Positions 27,194 through 36,554 are shown, counted from the stretch's first letter. The stretch: 64,000 nt of DNA from Ectopseudomonas toyotomiensis (GCF_900115695.1 NZ_FOXK01000009.1:232246-296245); one strand, 5' to 3'. Program-made: numbers and translations. The notes: generated by a model not told the origin, from the sequence alone.

Positions 27194-29473
27194 TCAGGCC
27201 TGGATATTCGACGCCGGGTTGATCACCCGACCGAGCCCCAGATTGCGCAGCGCCAGGTGCAGGGTACTGTAGATCAGATGCGGGTTGTCCATGGTCATCA
27301 CCTGGCCGAGCAGCTCCTTGGCCTTGCTCTGGGTCACCTGACGCAGCAGCCATTTCACCTTGGGCAGGTTGGTGGCGTTCATCGACAGCGAATCGAAGCC
27401 CATCGCCAGCAGCAACACGGCCGCCGCCGGGTCACCCGCCATCTCACCGCAGATGCTCACCGGCTTGCCTTCGAGGTGCGCGTCGTTGACCACTTTCTGC
27501 AAGGCCTGCAGCACCGCCGGGTGGAGGAAATCGTAGAGATCGGCCACACGCGGGTTGTTGCGGTCGACCGCCAGCAGGTACTGGGTCAGGTCGTTGGAGC
27601 CGACCGAAAGGAAATCCACCTGGCGCGCCAGTTCGCGGGTCTGATAAACGGCGGCCGGGATCTCGATCATCACGCCGATAGGCGGCAGCGGCACATCGGT
27701 ACCCTCGTCACGAACCTCGCCCCAGGCGCGGTGGATCAGGTGCAGCGCCTCTTCCAGCTCCTGCGTGCCGGAAATCATCGGCAACAGGATGCGCAGGTTG
27801 TTCAGCCCCTCGCTGGCCTTGAGCATGGCGCGGGTCTGCACCAAGAAGATTTCCGGGTGATCCAGGGTCACGCGAATACCGCGCCAACCCAGGAAGGGGT
27901 TCTCTTCCTTGATCGGGAAGTAGGACAGCGCCTTGTCGCCGCCGATATCCAGGGTGCGCATGGTCACCGGCAACGGGTGGAAGGCCTGCAATTGCTCGCG
28001 GTAGGTGGCGAGCTGCTCCTTCTCGCTGGGGAAGCGCTCGTTGATCATGAACGGCACTTCGGTGCGGTACAGACCGACACCCTCGGCGCCGCGCTGCTGG
28101 GCACGGGCAACATCGGCGAGCAGACCGGTGTTGACCCACAGCGGCATGCGATGGCCATCGAGGGTTTCGCAGGGCAGCGCGCGCAGAGCGTCGAGCCCTT
28201 CGGTGAGCTGGCGCTCCTCCTCGACCACATCGGCGTACTGCTTGCTCAGCAGCTCACTGGGGTTGGTGAAGACTTCGCCGTGATAGCCATCGACGATCAG
28301 CTTGATGCCGTCGATCTTCGAGTACGGCAGGTCGACCACACCCATGACCGTGGGAATACCCATGGCGCGGGCGAAAATCGCCACGTGGGAGTTGCCCGAG
28401 CCGGTCACCGAGATCAGACCGACCAGCTTGCCTTCCGGCACCTCGCCGAGCATCGCCGGCGACAGTTCCTCGCTGACCAGGATGGTGTTGTCCGGGTAGA
28501 CCAGCGTGGTCTTGCGCTCTTCCTGCAGATAGGCGAGCAAGCGGCGGCCGAGGTCGCGCACATCGGAGGCACGCTCGCGCAGGTAAGCGTCATCCATCAG
28601 CTCGAAACGATTGACGTGGTCGAGCACCACCTGGCGCAAGGCGCCTTGCGCCCACTGGCCGGTACGAATGACCTTGCGCACCTCGTTACCCAGTGCGGCG
28701 TCCTCGAGCATCATCAGGTAGACGTCGAACAGCGCACGCTCTTCCTTGCGTAGCTGAGTGGCGAGTTTCTCGGACAGCTCCTGCATGTCCTCGCGCACCC
28801 AACCCAGCGCTTTGTCGAACAGCTCCAGCTCGGCAGCGATGTCATCGACACTGCGGTCTGGAACCACATTCAGATCAGCCGGGGGCAGCACCACGACAGC
28901 AGTACCGACCGCTGCCCCCGGCGCACCCGGCACGCCGACGAACTTGGCCTCCTGCACGCCCTTGCCCTGGCGCCCCAGGCCGCGAATCGAGCCGGTCGCC
29001 TCGGCATGGGCGATAACGCCGGCGAGCTGCGCGCTCATGGTGACCAGGAAAGCTTCCTCGCCTTCGTCGAACTGGCGGCGCTCCTTCTGCTGCACCACCA
29101 GCACGCCCATCACCCGGCGATGGTGGATGATCGGTGCACCGAGGAAGGAGGCATAACGCTCCTCGCCAGTTTCGGCGAAGTAGCGATAGCGCGGGTGGCT
29201 GGCGGCGTCTTCAAGGTTCAGCGGCTCTTCGCGGCTACCGACCAGGCCGACGAGGCCTTCGCTGGGCGCCATGCTGACCTTGCCGATGGAGCGCTTGTTG
29301 AGGCCGTCGGTGGCCATCAACACGAAGCGGTTGGTTTCCGGGTCGAGCAGGTAGACCGAGCAAACCTGGCTGCCCATCGCTTCCTTGACCCGCTGCACGA
29401 TGATCGACAGCGCCGCCTTGAGATCCTTGGCAGCGTTTACTTCCTGGACGATCTTGCGCAGCGTATTGAGCAT
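27194..29473 (-). CDS. ptsP: PEP-protein phosphotransferase EI-Ntr (PtsP)
   Basis: First enzyme of the nitrogen phosphotransferase relay, passing phosphate from PEP to NPr. 759 residues: a GAF domain at about 1-165 (VCSVYLLDPETNRFVLMATD), then EI N-terminal, phosphohistidine and PEP-binding domains. The active His363 lies in GSGNSHVAIFARAMGIPTVM. The PEP-utilising barrel has GIRVTLDHPEIFLVQTRAML, SVGSNDLTQYLLAVDRNNP and CGEMAGDP. It is 18 bases downstream of rppH, as in many proteobacteria, and probably forms an operon with it. Confidence 0.96.
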   Translation of the reverse strand: MLNTLRKIVQEVNAAKDLKAALSIIVQRVKEAMGSQVCSVYLLDPETNRFVLMATDGLNKRSIGKVSMAPSEGLVGLVGSREEPLNLEDAASHPRYRYFAETGEERYASFLGAPIIHHRRVMGVLVVQQKERRQFDEGEEAFLVTMSAQLAGVIAHAEATGSIRGLGRQGKGVQEAKFVGVPGAPGAAVGTAVVVLPPADLNVVPDRSVDDIAAELELFDKALGWVREDMQELSEKLATQLRKEERALFDVYLMMLEDAALGNEVRKVIRTGQWAQGALRQVVLDHVNRFELMDDAYLRERASDVRDLGRRLLAYLQEERKTTLVYPDNTILVSEELSPAMLGEVPEGKLVGLISVTGSGNSHVAIFARAMGIPTVMGVVDLPYSKIDGIKLIVDGYHGEVFTNPSELLSKQYADVVEEERQLTEGLDALRALPCETLDGHRMPLWVNTGLLADVARAQQRGAEGVGLYRTEVPFMINERFPSEKEQLATYREQLQAFHPLPVTMRTLDIGGDKALSYFPIKEENPFLGWRGIRVTLDHPEIFLVQTRAMLKASEGLNNLRILLPMISGTQELEEALHLIHRAWGEVRDEGTDVPLPPIGVMIEIPAAVYQTRELARQVDFLSVGSNDLTQYLLAVDRNNPRVADLYDFLHPAVLQALQKVVNDAHLEGKPVSICGEMAGDPAAAVLLLAMGFDSLSMNATNLPKVKWLLRQVTQSKAKELLGQVMTMDNPHLIYSTLHLALRNLGLGRVINPASNIQA

Positions 29474-29491
29474 GCTCGATTGGGGTCCGTA

Positions 29492-29971
29492 TCAGTCGCG
29501 CACTATCAGGCGCGGGGCGAGTTCCTTGAGCGCGCGGCGGTAGACCTCGCGCTTGAATGTGACCACCTGGCCCAGCGGGTACCAGTAGCTGACCCAGCGC
29601 CAGCCATCGAACTCGGGCTTGCCGGTCAGGTCCATGCGTACGCGGTCTTCAGCCCCCGTCAGGCGCAGCAGAAACCACTTTTGCTTCTGCCCGATGCACA
29701 GCGGCTGACTGTGCGTGCGCACCAGACGCTGCGGCAAACGATAACGCAACCAGCCGCGGGTGCAGGCGAGGATCTTCACATCCTGCTCTTCGAGCCCGAC
29801 CTCTTCATTCAGTTCACGGTAAAGCGCCTCTTCCGGCGATTCACGATCATTGATGCCGCCCTGGGGAAACTGCCACGCATCCTGGTTGATACGCCTGGCC
29901 CAGAGCACCTGGCCGACATCATTGGTCAGGATGATGCCGACATTCGGGCGGAAACCATCAGAATCGATCAC
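29492..29971 (-). CDS. rppH: RNA pyrophosphohydrolase (Nudix)
   Basis: Removes pyrophosphate from 5-prime triphosphate mRNA ends to start decay. 159 residues when started at the GTG at 29971, giving (M)IDSDGFRPNVGIILTND, the normal RppH N-terminus and length. The Nudix box is GGINDRESPEEALYRELNEE followed by VGL. A longer Met start at 30004 would add 11 unlikely residues. It is immediately upstream of ptsP and divergent from the HAD hydrolase gene. Confidence 0.94.
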   Translation of the reverse strand: MIDSDGFRPNVGIILTNDVGQVLWARRINQDAWQFPQGGINDRESPEEALYRELNEEVGLEEQDVKILACTRGWLRYRLPQRLVRTHSQPLCIGQKQKWFLLRLTGAEDRVRMDLTGKPEFDGWRWVSYWYPLGQVVTFKREVYRRALKELAPRLIVRD

Positions 29972-30115
29972 GGCAAGCAACCTCGTACACGCAAGTTCCG
30001 GCATTGTTCCACAAAGCCGGCGACAGCAGCAACGCGGGTTTAGGCGCTGTTTGAAAGCCCCGGCAAAGCGGCTATTCTGGCGCGCCTTCCCTTTCTACAG
30101 AACAGGTAACGAACC

Positions 30116-30769
30116 GTGCGCTTGGCCCTTTTCGATCTCGACAACACCCTGCTGGCTGGCGACAGCGATCACAGCTGGGGCGAATTCGTCTGCCAGCGCG
30201 GCCTGGTCGACGCGGCCGAGTACCTGGCGCGCAACGATGCCTTCTATGCCGATTACTGCGCCGGCAAGCTGGACGTGGTGGCTTATCAGAATTTCAGCCA
30301 GGCCATTCTCGGCCGCCACGACATGGCGCAACTGGCGCAGTGGCATCGCGAGTTCATGGCCGAGGTGATCGAGCCGATCATCCTGGCCAAGGGCGAGGCA
30401 CTGCTGGCCGAACACCGCGCTGCGGGCGACAAACTGGTGATCATCACCGCCACTAACCGCTTCGTCACCGCGCCCATCGCCGAGCGCCTGGGTGTGGAGA
30501 CGTTGATCGCCACCGAATGCGGTATGCAGGACGGCCGCTATACCGGGCAGATCACCGGCATGCCGTGCTACCAGGGCGGCAAAGTGACCCGCTTGAACGA
30601 ATGGCTGGCGGAGACGGGGTACAACCTCGACGACGCTTACTTCTACAGCGACTCGCGCAATGACCTGCCGCTGCTTGAGGCCGTGGCCAACCCGGTGGCG
30701 GTCGACCCGGACGACGTGCTGCGCGCCACAGCTCTCGAACGCGGCTGGCCGGTGATTTCGCTGCGTTGA
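30116..30769 (+). CDS. HAD-superfamily (IB) hydrolase, phosphoserine-phosphatase-like
   Basis: A 217-residue soluble phosphatase starting at GTG. Motif I is LALFDLDNTLLAGDSD with the nucleophile and acid Asp residues, motif II is VIITATNRF, and motif III is the region YFYSDSRNDLPLLEAV. It belongs to the HAD-IB class that contains SerB-like and histidinol-phosphatase-like enzymes. The substrate cannot be fixed from sequence. In Pseudomonas this gene regularly lies beside rppH and ptsP. Confidence 0.88.
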   Translation: MRLALFDLDNTLLAGDSDHSWGEFVCQRGLVDAAEYLARNDAFYADYCAGKLDVVAYQNFSQAILGRHDMAQLAQWHREFMAEVIEPIILAKGEALLAEHRAAGDKLVIITATNRFVTAPIAERLGVETLIATECGMQDGRYTGQITGMPCYQGGKVTRLNEWLAETGYNLDDAYFYSDSRNDLPLLEAVANPVAVDPDDVLRATALERGWPVISLR

Positions 30770-30935
30770 GAGGGATCGGCATACTGCTTCGCGACGACTG
30801 CATGGATGCAGGAGGTAGAGCGACGCAGGAAGCCAAAGCCGAGTACGCCCTACGCTGAGGCCGTGTACCAGAACCACGTGCGGTCGCCGGACGTAGGGCG
30901 GCCTCGCGAGCGAAGCGAGCAGCCCGCCGATCTGC

Positions 30936-31376
30936 TTAGACCGGCTTGGCGCCCATCAGCGCCATGATGGCGATCAAGAGCAGCAGAATCAGCCCGGCAT
31001 AGATCAGGCACAGACGCTTGAGCGAAGTCGGCGCCGGTGTATCACCCAGCGCACGCCAGACCGCCAGGCGACCAGCCAGCAACAAACCGAGCAGCATCAT
31101 CAGCACATAGAGGATGCTGCCCAGCAGCAGCCAGGTCTGTCCCAGCGGCCAGCCGGCGGTGTCCACCAGCCAGTAGCCGGTAACCGGCAGGCTCAGCGCC
31201 AGCACGGCGAATGCCGGGAAGCTGAACAGCAGGGTCACGCGCAGCTTGCGCGCCAGCACGGCTGCATCGCCACCGCGCTGCGCTTTGAGCAGCATGACGC
31301 CATGGGCGATCAGGCCGAGCAGCAGCAACACGCCTGGGGCGCTGTGGAGGATGCGAACCAGCAGGTAGTGTTCCAT
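30936..31376 (-). CDS. DUF2269 family integral membrane protein
   Basis: A 146-residue inner-membrane protein with four hydrophobic spans (ILHSAPGVLLLLGLIAHGVM, LLFSFPAFAVLALSLPVTGY, LLGSILYVLMMLLGLLLAG, LIYAGLILLLLIAIMALMG). The LPVTGYWLVD segment and spacing fit the DUF2269 family. Function is unknown. It stands between the convergent HAD hydrolase gene and ilvA and reads in the same direction as ilvA. Confidence 0.75.
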   Translation of the reverse strand: MEHYLLVRILHSAPGVLLLLGLIAHGVMLLKAQRGGDAAVLARKLRVTLLFSFPAFAVLALSLPVTGYWLVDTAGWPLGQTWLLLGSILYVLMMLLGLLLAGRLAVWRALGDTPAPTSLKRLCLIYAGLILLLLIAIMALMGAKPV

Positions 31377-31447
31377 CAGGGGCTTCCTTGATTATCAGGC
31401 GATTACGCAGGGCGGCGTACACCCGCCCTAGGGTTCGAAGGTCGTGT

Positions 31448-32962
31448 TCAGCCCAGAAACAGGCGATAAGCCGGGTTGTCGCTTTCATCCCAGTAGGGAT
31501 AACCGATGGCATCCAGCGCCGCCGGCACCAGATGACGTTCGTTCGCCGGCACCTGTAGCGCTGCCAGTACGCGACCATCGGCAGCGCCGTGATTGCGGTA
31601 ATGGAACATCGAGATGTTCCAGCGCCCGCCCAGTTTCTGCAGGAAATTGAACAGCGCACCCGGCCGCTCGGGGAATTCGAAGCGCAGCACCATCTCGTCA
31701 CCGACACCGGCGGCATGGCCACCTACCATATGGCGGATATGCAGCTTGGCCAGTTCGTTATCGGTCAGGTCCAGCACCGGAAAGCCCTGCGCGCGCAGGC
31801 CCTCGACCAACGCTTGGCGCGGGTCATTCTCCGGATGGGTCTGCACACCGACGAAGATGTGCGCTTCGCGGTCGGTGTGATAGCGATAGTTGAATTCGGT
31901 GATCTGACGCTTGCCCACCGCCTCGCAGAAGGCCTTGAAGCTGCCCGGCTGCTCGGGGATGGTCACGGCGATGATCGCTTCGCGCTTCTCGCCCAGCTCG
32001 GCGCGCTCGGCCACATGGCGCAGGCGGTCGAAGTTGACGTTGGCGCCGGAGTCGATGCCCACCAGCACTTCGCCATTGGCGCCCTGGCGCTCGACGTACT
32101 TCTTGATCCCGGCCACGGCCAGGGCGCCGGCCGGCTCGGTGATCGAGCGGGTATCGTCGTAGATATCCTTGATCGCCGCGCAGATTTCGTCGGTGCTGAC
32201 GGTGATCACCTCATCGACGTGATGCTTGCAGAGATCGAAGGTGTGCTGGCCGATTTGCGCCACTGCCACGCCATCGGCGAACAACCCGACCGTCGGCAGC
32301 ACCACACGCTCGCCAGCCGCCATCGCCTGCTGCAGGCAGTTGGAGTCGTCCGGCTCGACGCCGATCACCTTGATTTCCGGGCGCAGGTACTTCACATAGG
32401 CCGCGATGCCGGCGATCAGGCCGCCGCCACCGACCGGCACGAAGATGGCATCGATATGCCCCTGGTGCTGGCGCAGCACTTCCATGGCCACGGTGCCTTG
32501 GCCGGCGATCACCAGTGGGTCGTCGTAAGGGTGGATATAGGTGTAGCCCTTCTCTTCCACCAGCTTCAGCGAATGCGCCAACGCCTCGGGGAAGGCGTCG
32601 CCGTGCAGCACCACCTTGCCGCCCCGCGAACGCACGCCCTGCACTTTCAGCTCCGGCGTGGTGCGCGGCATGACGATGGTCGCTTTCACCCCCAGGTGCT
32701 TGGCGGCGAGAGCCAGGCCCTGTGCATGGTTGCCAGCCGAGGCGGTGACCACGCCGCGCGCCAGTTCTTCAGGGGACAGTTGCGCCAGCTTGTTGTAGGC
32801 GCCACGAATCTTGAACGAGTACACCGGCTGCAGATCTTCGCGCTTGAGCAAAATCTGGCTGCCCAGCCGCTCACTGAGCTGGCGGGCGGGTTGCAGCGGG
32901 GTTTCCACCGCGACGTCATAGACGCGCGAGGTGAGGATCTTCTTCACGTACTGTTCGAGCAT
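31448..32962 (-). CDS. ilvA: Threonine ammonia-lyase, biosynthetic (IlvA)
   Basis: PLP enzyme turning threonine into 2-oxobutanoate, first step to isoleucine. 504 residues, the long biosynthetic form: catalytic domain 1-330 with the PLP lysine in YSFKIRGAYNKLAQL, SAGNHAQGLALAAK, and VPVGGGGLIAGIAAYVKYL. Two ACT-like regulatory domains follow (VTIPEQPGSFKAFCEAVGKR; RFEFPERPGALFNFLQKLGG) for isoleucine feedback control. The start is divergent from rpiA, with 191 bases between. Confidence 0.96.
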   Translation of the reverse strand: MLEQYVKKILTSRVYDVAVETPLQPARQLSERLGSQILLKREDLQPVYSFKIRGAYNKLAQLSPEELARGVVTASAGNHAQGLALAAKHLGVKATIVMPRTTPELKVQGVRSRGGKVVLHGDAFPEALAHSLKLVEEKGYTYIHPYDDPLVIAGQGTVAMEVLRQHQGHIDAIFVPVGGGGLIAGIAAYVKYLRPEIKVIGVEPDDSNCLQQAMAAGERVVLPTVGLFADGVAVAQIGQHTFDLCKHHVDEVITVSTDEICAAIKDIYDDTRSITEPAGALAVAGIKKYVERQGANGEVLVGIDSGANVNFDRLRHVAERAELGEKREAIIAVTIPEQPGSFKAFCEAVGKRQITEFNYRYHTDREAHIFVGVQTHPENDPRQALVEGLRAQGFPVLDLTDNELAKLHIRHMVGGHAAGVGDEMVLRFEFPERPGALFNFLQKLGGRWNISMFHYRNHGAADGRVLAALQVPANERHLVPAALDAIGYPYWDESDNPAYRLFLG

Positions 32963-33107
32963 GGCGATTTCGCAGGCGGTCGGGCTTTGAGAGGACTGCC
33001 GAGTCTACCCCAGCGCCGCGCCGGGCGACCATACGAAACGCACGGGTTTTAGGGGCAGACACCTCCCGTCATCAAGCCATTTACGGCTATAGCAAGTCAC
33101 TTGCGGC

Positions 33108-33113
33108 TATAAT
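33108..33113 (+). promoter_or_regulatory. Possible -10 element for rpiA
   Basis: TATAAT lies 40 bases before the rpiA ATG in the ilvA/rpiA divergent region, inside a short direct repeat of CGGCTATA. No good -35 at normal spacing was found. Confidence 0.4.
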
Positions 33114-33153
33114 TCGCGCCTTGTCCTCCCACCTTCCCAGGCATTCCCCCGCG

Positions 33154-33825
33154 ATGAACCAGGATCAGCTGAAACAGGCCGTGGCCCAGGCCGCCGTCGA
33201 CCACATTCTCCCGCGCCTCGACAGCAAGAGCATCGTTGGCGTCGGTACCGGCTCCACCGCCAACTTCTTCATCGACGCACTGGCCAAGCACAAGATGGAC
33301 TTCGATGGCGCCGTCGCCAGCTCCGAAGCCACCGCAGCCCGCCTGAAGGGCCATGGCATCCCGGTCTACGACCTCAACAGCACCGCCGAGCTGGAGTTCT
33401 ACGTCGATGGCGCCGACGAAAGCGACGAACACCTGCACCTGATCAAAGGCGGCGGCGCGGCGCTGACCCGCGAGAAGATCGTCGCCGCCGTGGCCAAGAC
33501 CTTCATCTGCATCGCCGACGCCAGCAAGCTGGTGCCGGTGCTGGGCGCCTTCCCGCTGCCGGTGGAAGTCATTCCGATGGCGCGCAGCCATGTGGCGCGC
33601 GAGCTGGTGAAGCTGGGCGGTGACCCGGTGTACCGCGAAGGCGTGCTGACCGATAACGGCAACGTCATCCTCGATGTACATAACCTGTCGATCACCGACC
33701 CGGTGAAGCTGGAAGCGGACATCAACGCCATCGTCGGTGTGGTCACCAATGGCCTGTTCGCCGCCCGCCCGGCCGACCTGCTGCTGCTCGGCACCGCCGA
33801 CGGCGTGAAAACGCTCAAGCGTTAA
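33154..33825 (+). CDS. rpiA: Ribose-5-phosphate isomerase A
   Basis: Interconverts ribose-5-phosphate and ribulose-5-phosphate in the pentose phosphate pathway. 223 residues. Active-site segments VGVGTGSTANFFIDALAKHK, DGADESDEHLHLIKGGGAAL and TREKIV are all present. The start MNQDQLKQAVAQ is the family one; an earlier in-frame TTG at 33121 lacks a ribosome site. The ilvA/rpiA pairing is conserved in Pseudomonas. Confidence 0.96.
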   Translation: MNQDQLKQAVAQAAVDHILPRLDSKSIVGVGTGSTANFFIDALAKHKMDFDGAVASSEATAARLKGHGIPVYDLNSTAELEFYVDGADESDEHLHLIKGGGAALTREKIVAAVAKTFICIADASKLVPVLGAFPLPVEVIPMARSHVARELVKLGGDPVYREGVLTDNGNVILDVHNLSITDPVKLEADINAIVGVVTNGLFAARPADLLLLGTADGVKTLKR

Positions 33826-33828
33826 ACC

Positions 33829-33888
33829 GTAGCCCGGATGAAATCCGGGGCAGACTCAGCGGAATGTCCCGGATTTCATCCGGGCTAC
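33829..33888. repeat. Inverted repeat after rpiA (GTAGCCCGGATG type)
   Basis: GTAGCCCGGATGAAATCCGG at the left is mirrored by CCGGATTTCATCCGGGCTAC at the right. This fourth Pseudomonas palindrome type lies between the convergent rpiA and DUF3703 genes and may act as a terminator. Confidence 0.85.
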
Positions 33889-33908
33889 GGAGCCTGTCAA
33901 TGCACCGC

Positions 33909-34244
33909 CTACTCGAGCAGGCGGCGCAGTTCCTCGCTGATCGGCATGGGTTGAAAGGCACTGACCCGTGCCCGCCCGGTGTTGCCGATGGGCACCCAGA
34001 TGCGCGAGAACAGCAGCGCCGCCAGGATGCGCGGCATTTGCCCAAGCACCTCACGCATATCCCCTTGTTGCCAGCCGGCCCACAGCATCAAGTAATGTGA
34101 ACGTGCATGTAGCCATGGGCGACGCTGGGTAAGGATGTGCGCCCGCTCCAGCCAGACCAATGCTTCGGCGCTGCGGCGAGCACGCAGTTCTTGTTGCGCC
34201 TGAGCGAAAGCCTCGTCGATGGCGGCTTGCAGTTTCATGTTCAT
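33909..34244 (-). CDS. DUF3703 domain-containing protein
   Basis: A 111-residue soluble helical protein of unknown function. AIDEAFAQAQQELRARRSAE, ALVWLERAHILTQRRPWLH and HYLMLWAGWQQGDMREVLGQ fit the DUF3703 family, often encoded next to heavy-metal resistance genes. AAGGAGG precedes the first of two close ATG codons at 34244. The gene lies 11 bases after cadA and is likely co-transcribed from the metal-inducible cadA promoter. Confidence 0.78.
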   Translation of the reverse strand: MNMKLQAAIDEAFAQAQQELRARRSAEALVWLERAHILTQRRPWLHARSHYLMLWAGWQQGDMREVLGQMPRILAALLFSRIWVPIGNTGRARVSAFQPMPISEELRRLLE

Positions 34245-34255
34245 ATCGCCCTCCT

Positions 34256-36475
34256 TCATTTGCGCAGCAGGCGCAGGCCGTTGAACACCACCATCAGGCT
34301 CACGCCCATATCGGCGAACACCGCCATCCACATGGTCGCCTCGCCTGCCAGGGTCAGGGCCAGGAAGGTCGCCTTGATGCCCAGGGCCAGGACGATGTTC
34401 TGTACCAGGATGGCGTGGGTCTGCCGCGACAGGCGAACGAAGGCCGGAATCTTGCGCAAATCGTCGTCCATCAGTGCGACATCTGCCGTCTCGATGGCCG
34501 TGTCGGTGCCGGCGGCGCCCATGGCAAAGCCGATCTCGGCCTTGGCCAGGGCTGGCGCATCGTTGATGCCGTCGCCGACCATGCCGACCACCCTGCCCTG
34601 TGCCTGACGCGCCTCGACCCAGGCCAGCTTGTCGGCTGGCAACAGGTCGCCGCGTGCCTCGTCGACACCGACCTGTTCGGCAATGGCCGCGGCGGTATGG
34701 GCGTTGTCACCGCTGAGCATGCAGGTGCGTACACCCAGTTCGTGAAGTTCGGCGACCGCCTCGCGACTGCTCTGGCGCACCGTGTCGGCCACGGCGAAGA
34801 GCATCAGCGCGCGCTGTTCGTCGCACAGCACCACCACGCTCTTGCCCTGGCGCTCCAGTGCCTCGAGGCGCTGCTCCAGTTGCGCCGAGCAGAGTCCGAG
34901 GTCTTCGACCAGGCGGTGGTTACCTATATAGAGAAGCGTGCCCTCGATCCGACCTTTGCTACCCCGCCCTGGCAGTGCCTCGAAATCCTCGACACCGTGC
35001 AACGCCTGCCCCTGCTCTTCGCCACGCTGGGCCAACGCCCTGGAAACCGGGTGATCCGAGCGCGCGGCCAGGCTCGCCGCCCAGGCGACGTGCAGCGGTT
35101 CATCCACTTCCAGCAAGTGGAGGCTGTCGGTCTGCACCGGTTTGCCATGGGTCAGCGTGCCGGTTTTGTCCAGCGCCAGCAGAGCCAGGTGCCGGCCGTT
35201 CTCCAGATAGACGCCGCCCTTGATCAGGATGCCCTTGCGTGCGGCGGCCGCCAGGCCGCTGACGATGGTCACCGGCGTGGAAATCACCAGCGCACAGGGG
35301 CAGGCCACCACCAGCAGCACCAGGGCGCGGTAGACCCAGTCGAGCCAGGCGCCACCGATGACCAGCGGCGGCAGCACGGCGACCGCCAGGGCGAAGGCGA
35401 AGACCACCGGGGTATAGATGCGCGAGAACCGGTCGACGAAGCGCTGAGTCGGCGCGCGCGAGCCCTGTGCCTCCTCCACCGCATGGATGATGCGCGCCAG
35501 CGTGGTGTCACGCGCAGCCGCCGTAACGCGAAACTCCAGCGAGCCCGCCTCATTGATGGTGCCAGCGAACACCGAGTCGCCCACACGTTTTTCCACCGGC
35601 AGGCTTTCCCCGGTGATCGGCGCCTGATTGACCGTCGAGCTGCCGCCGACCACCTCACCATCGAGGCTGATGCGCTCGCCAGGACGCACCCGCACCACCG
35701 CGCCCAGCCTGATAGCCTGCACGTCGAGCTCCTGCCAACTGCCATCGGCCTGCTGCACGGTAGCGCGCGGTGGCGCCAGATCCATCAGCCCGCGTATGGC
35801 ATTACGCGCCCGATCCAGCGAACGCGCCTCGATCAATTCGGCCAGGGTGAACAGGACCATCACCATCGCCGCTTCCGGCCACTGGCCGATCAGCACCGCG
35901 CCGGTCACGGCGATGCTCATCAGGGCATTGATATTGAGGTTGCGGTTCTTCAGGGCGATCCAGCCCTTCTTGTAGGTGTTCAGCCCGCACATCAGAATGG
36001 CGGCAACGGCGAGCAGTGCCACCAGCCAGTCGGGGCCAAGCCCGGCGAAATGCACGACTTCCGAAGCGGTTGCCACCCCACCAGCCAGTACCAGTGGCCA
36101 CCAGGGCTTTTTCGCCGGTGCAGCAGCCGGCTGCTGCGCAGTGCGATCATCTTCGACCTGCGGGGTGAACCCCAGCGCGCGGATGGCCGGCAGCACCTGC
36201 GCCAGCATGCCTTCGTCATGGCTGACGGTGAGCACGCGCTGCAGCAGATTGAAATGCAGACCGGCCACGCCAGGCAGGCGACCCAGCGCGTCGCGAATCA
36301 GGCGCTCTTCCGTGGGGCAATCCATCTGCTCGATGCGTATACGGGTATTGCACGCGCCCGTCAGCGCAGCGTCCGCTGGCTGCGGCACGGCCTCGTGATT
36401 GTGTCCAGTGTGATCGTGGGCATGCTCAGGGTGAGCAGGTGGCTGTTGGTGCGAGTGATCGCAGCAGCGGCTCAT
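34256..36475 (-). CDS. cadA: Heavy-metal P1B-type ATPase (CadA/ZntA-like, Cd/Zn/Pb export)
   Basis: A 739-residue inner-membrane efflux pump. A His-rich N-terminus (SRCCDHSHQQPPAHPEHAHD) is followed by an HMA domain with the metal-site variant EQMDCPTEERLIRD, typical of Zn/Cd pumps. The translocation motif is VACPCALVIS in TM6, the phosphorylation loop LALDKTGTLTHGKP, the P1B HP motif SDHPVSRALA, and the hinge GMVGDGINDAPALAKAEIG. It is divergent from cadR, with a MerR-type promoter between. Cd/Zn/Pb specificity is inferred from the CPC and HMA motifs and from CadR. Confidence 0.95.
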   Translation of the reverse strand: MSRCCDHSHQQPPAHPEHAHDHTGHNHEAVPQPADAALTGACNTRIRIEQMDCPTEERLIRDALGRLPGVAGLHFNLLQRVLTVSHDEGMLAQVLPAIRALGFTPQVEDDRTAQQPAAAPAKKPWWPLVLAGGVATASEVVHFAGLGPDWLVALLAVAAILMCGLNTYKKGWIALKNRNLNINALMSIAVTGAVLIGQWPEAAMVMVLFTLAELIEARSLDRARNAIRGLMDLAPPRATVQQADGSWQELDVQAIRLGAVVRVRPGERISLDGEVVGGSSTVNQAPITGESLPVEKRVGDSVFAGTINEAGSLEFRVTAAARDTTLARIIHAVEEAQGSRAPTQRFVDRFSRIYTPVVFAFALAVAVLPPLVIGGAWLDWVYRALVLLVVACPCALVISTPVTIVSGLAAAARKGILIKGGVYLENGRHLALLALDKTGTLTHGKPVQTDSLHLLEVDEPLHVAWAASLAARSDHPVSRALAQRGEEQGQALHGVEDFEALPGRGSKGRIEGTLLYIGNHRLVEDLGLCSAQLEQRLEALERQGKSVVVLCDEQRALMLFAVADTVRQSSREAVAELHELGVRTCMLSGDNAHTAAAIAEQVGVDEARGDLLPADKLAWVEARQAQGRVVGMVGDGINDAPALAKAEIGFAMGAAGTDTAIETADVALMDDDLRKIPAFVRLSRQTHAILVQNIVLALGIKATFLALTLAGEATMWMAVFADMGVSLMVVFNGLRLLRK

Positions 36476-36504
36476 GGCAAATCTCCGTCAGGTCTCTGTT
36501 GCCG

Positions 36505-36535
36505 AGTACACACCCTGTAGTCACTATAGGGTCAA
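36505..36535 (-). promoter_or_regulatory. CadR-controlled cadA promoter with MerR-type operator
   Basis: Reading leftward, -35 TTGACC (36530-36535) and -10 TGTACT (36505-36510) are separated by 19 bases, the overlong spacer typical of MerR-family promoters. The spacer holds the interrupted palindrome ACCCT-N11-AGGGT (36512-36532). This is the expected site where CadR untwists the DNA on binding metal. Confidence 0.88.
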
Positions 36536-36554
36536 GCACTCACGGAGCGATCCC

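Noticed and set aside
27257..28753. A 498-codon plus-strand open frame across ptsP
   Set aside because: Antisense shadow of a complete ptsP with all active-site motifs.
31589..33052. A 487-codon plus-strand open frame across ilvA
   Set aside because: Antisense shadow of a complete, conserved ilvA.
34160..36520. A 786-codon plus-strand open frame across cadA
   Set aside because: Antisense to an unmistakable P-type ATPase; the composition is His/Gln/Arg-rich as expected for a shadow frame.
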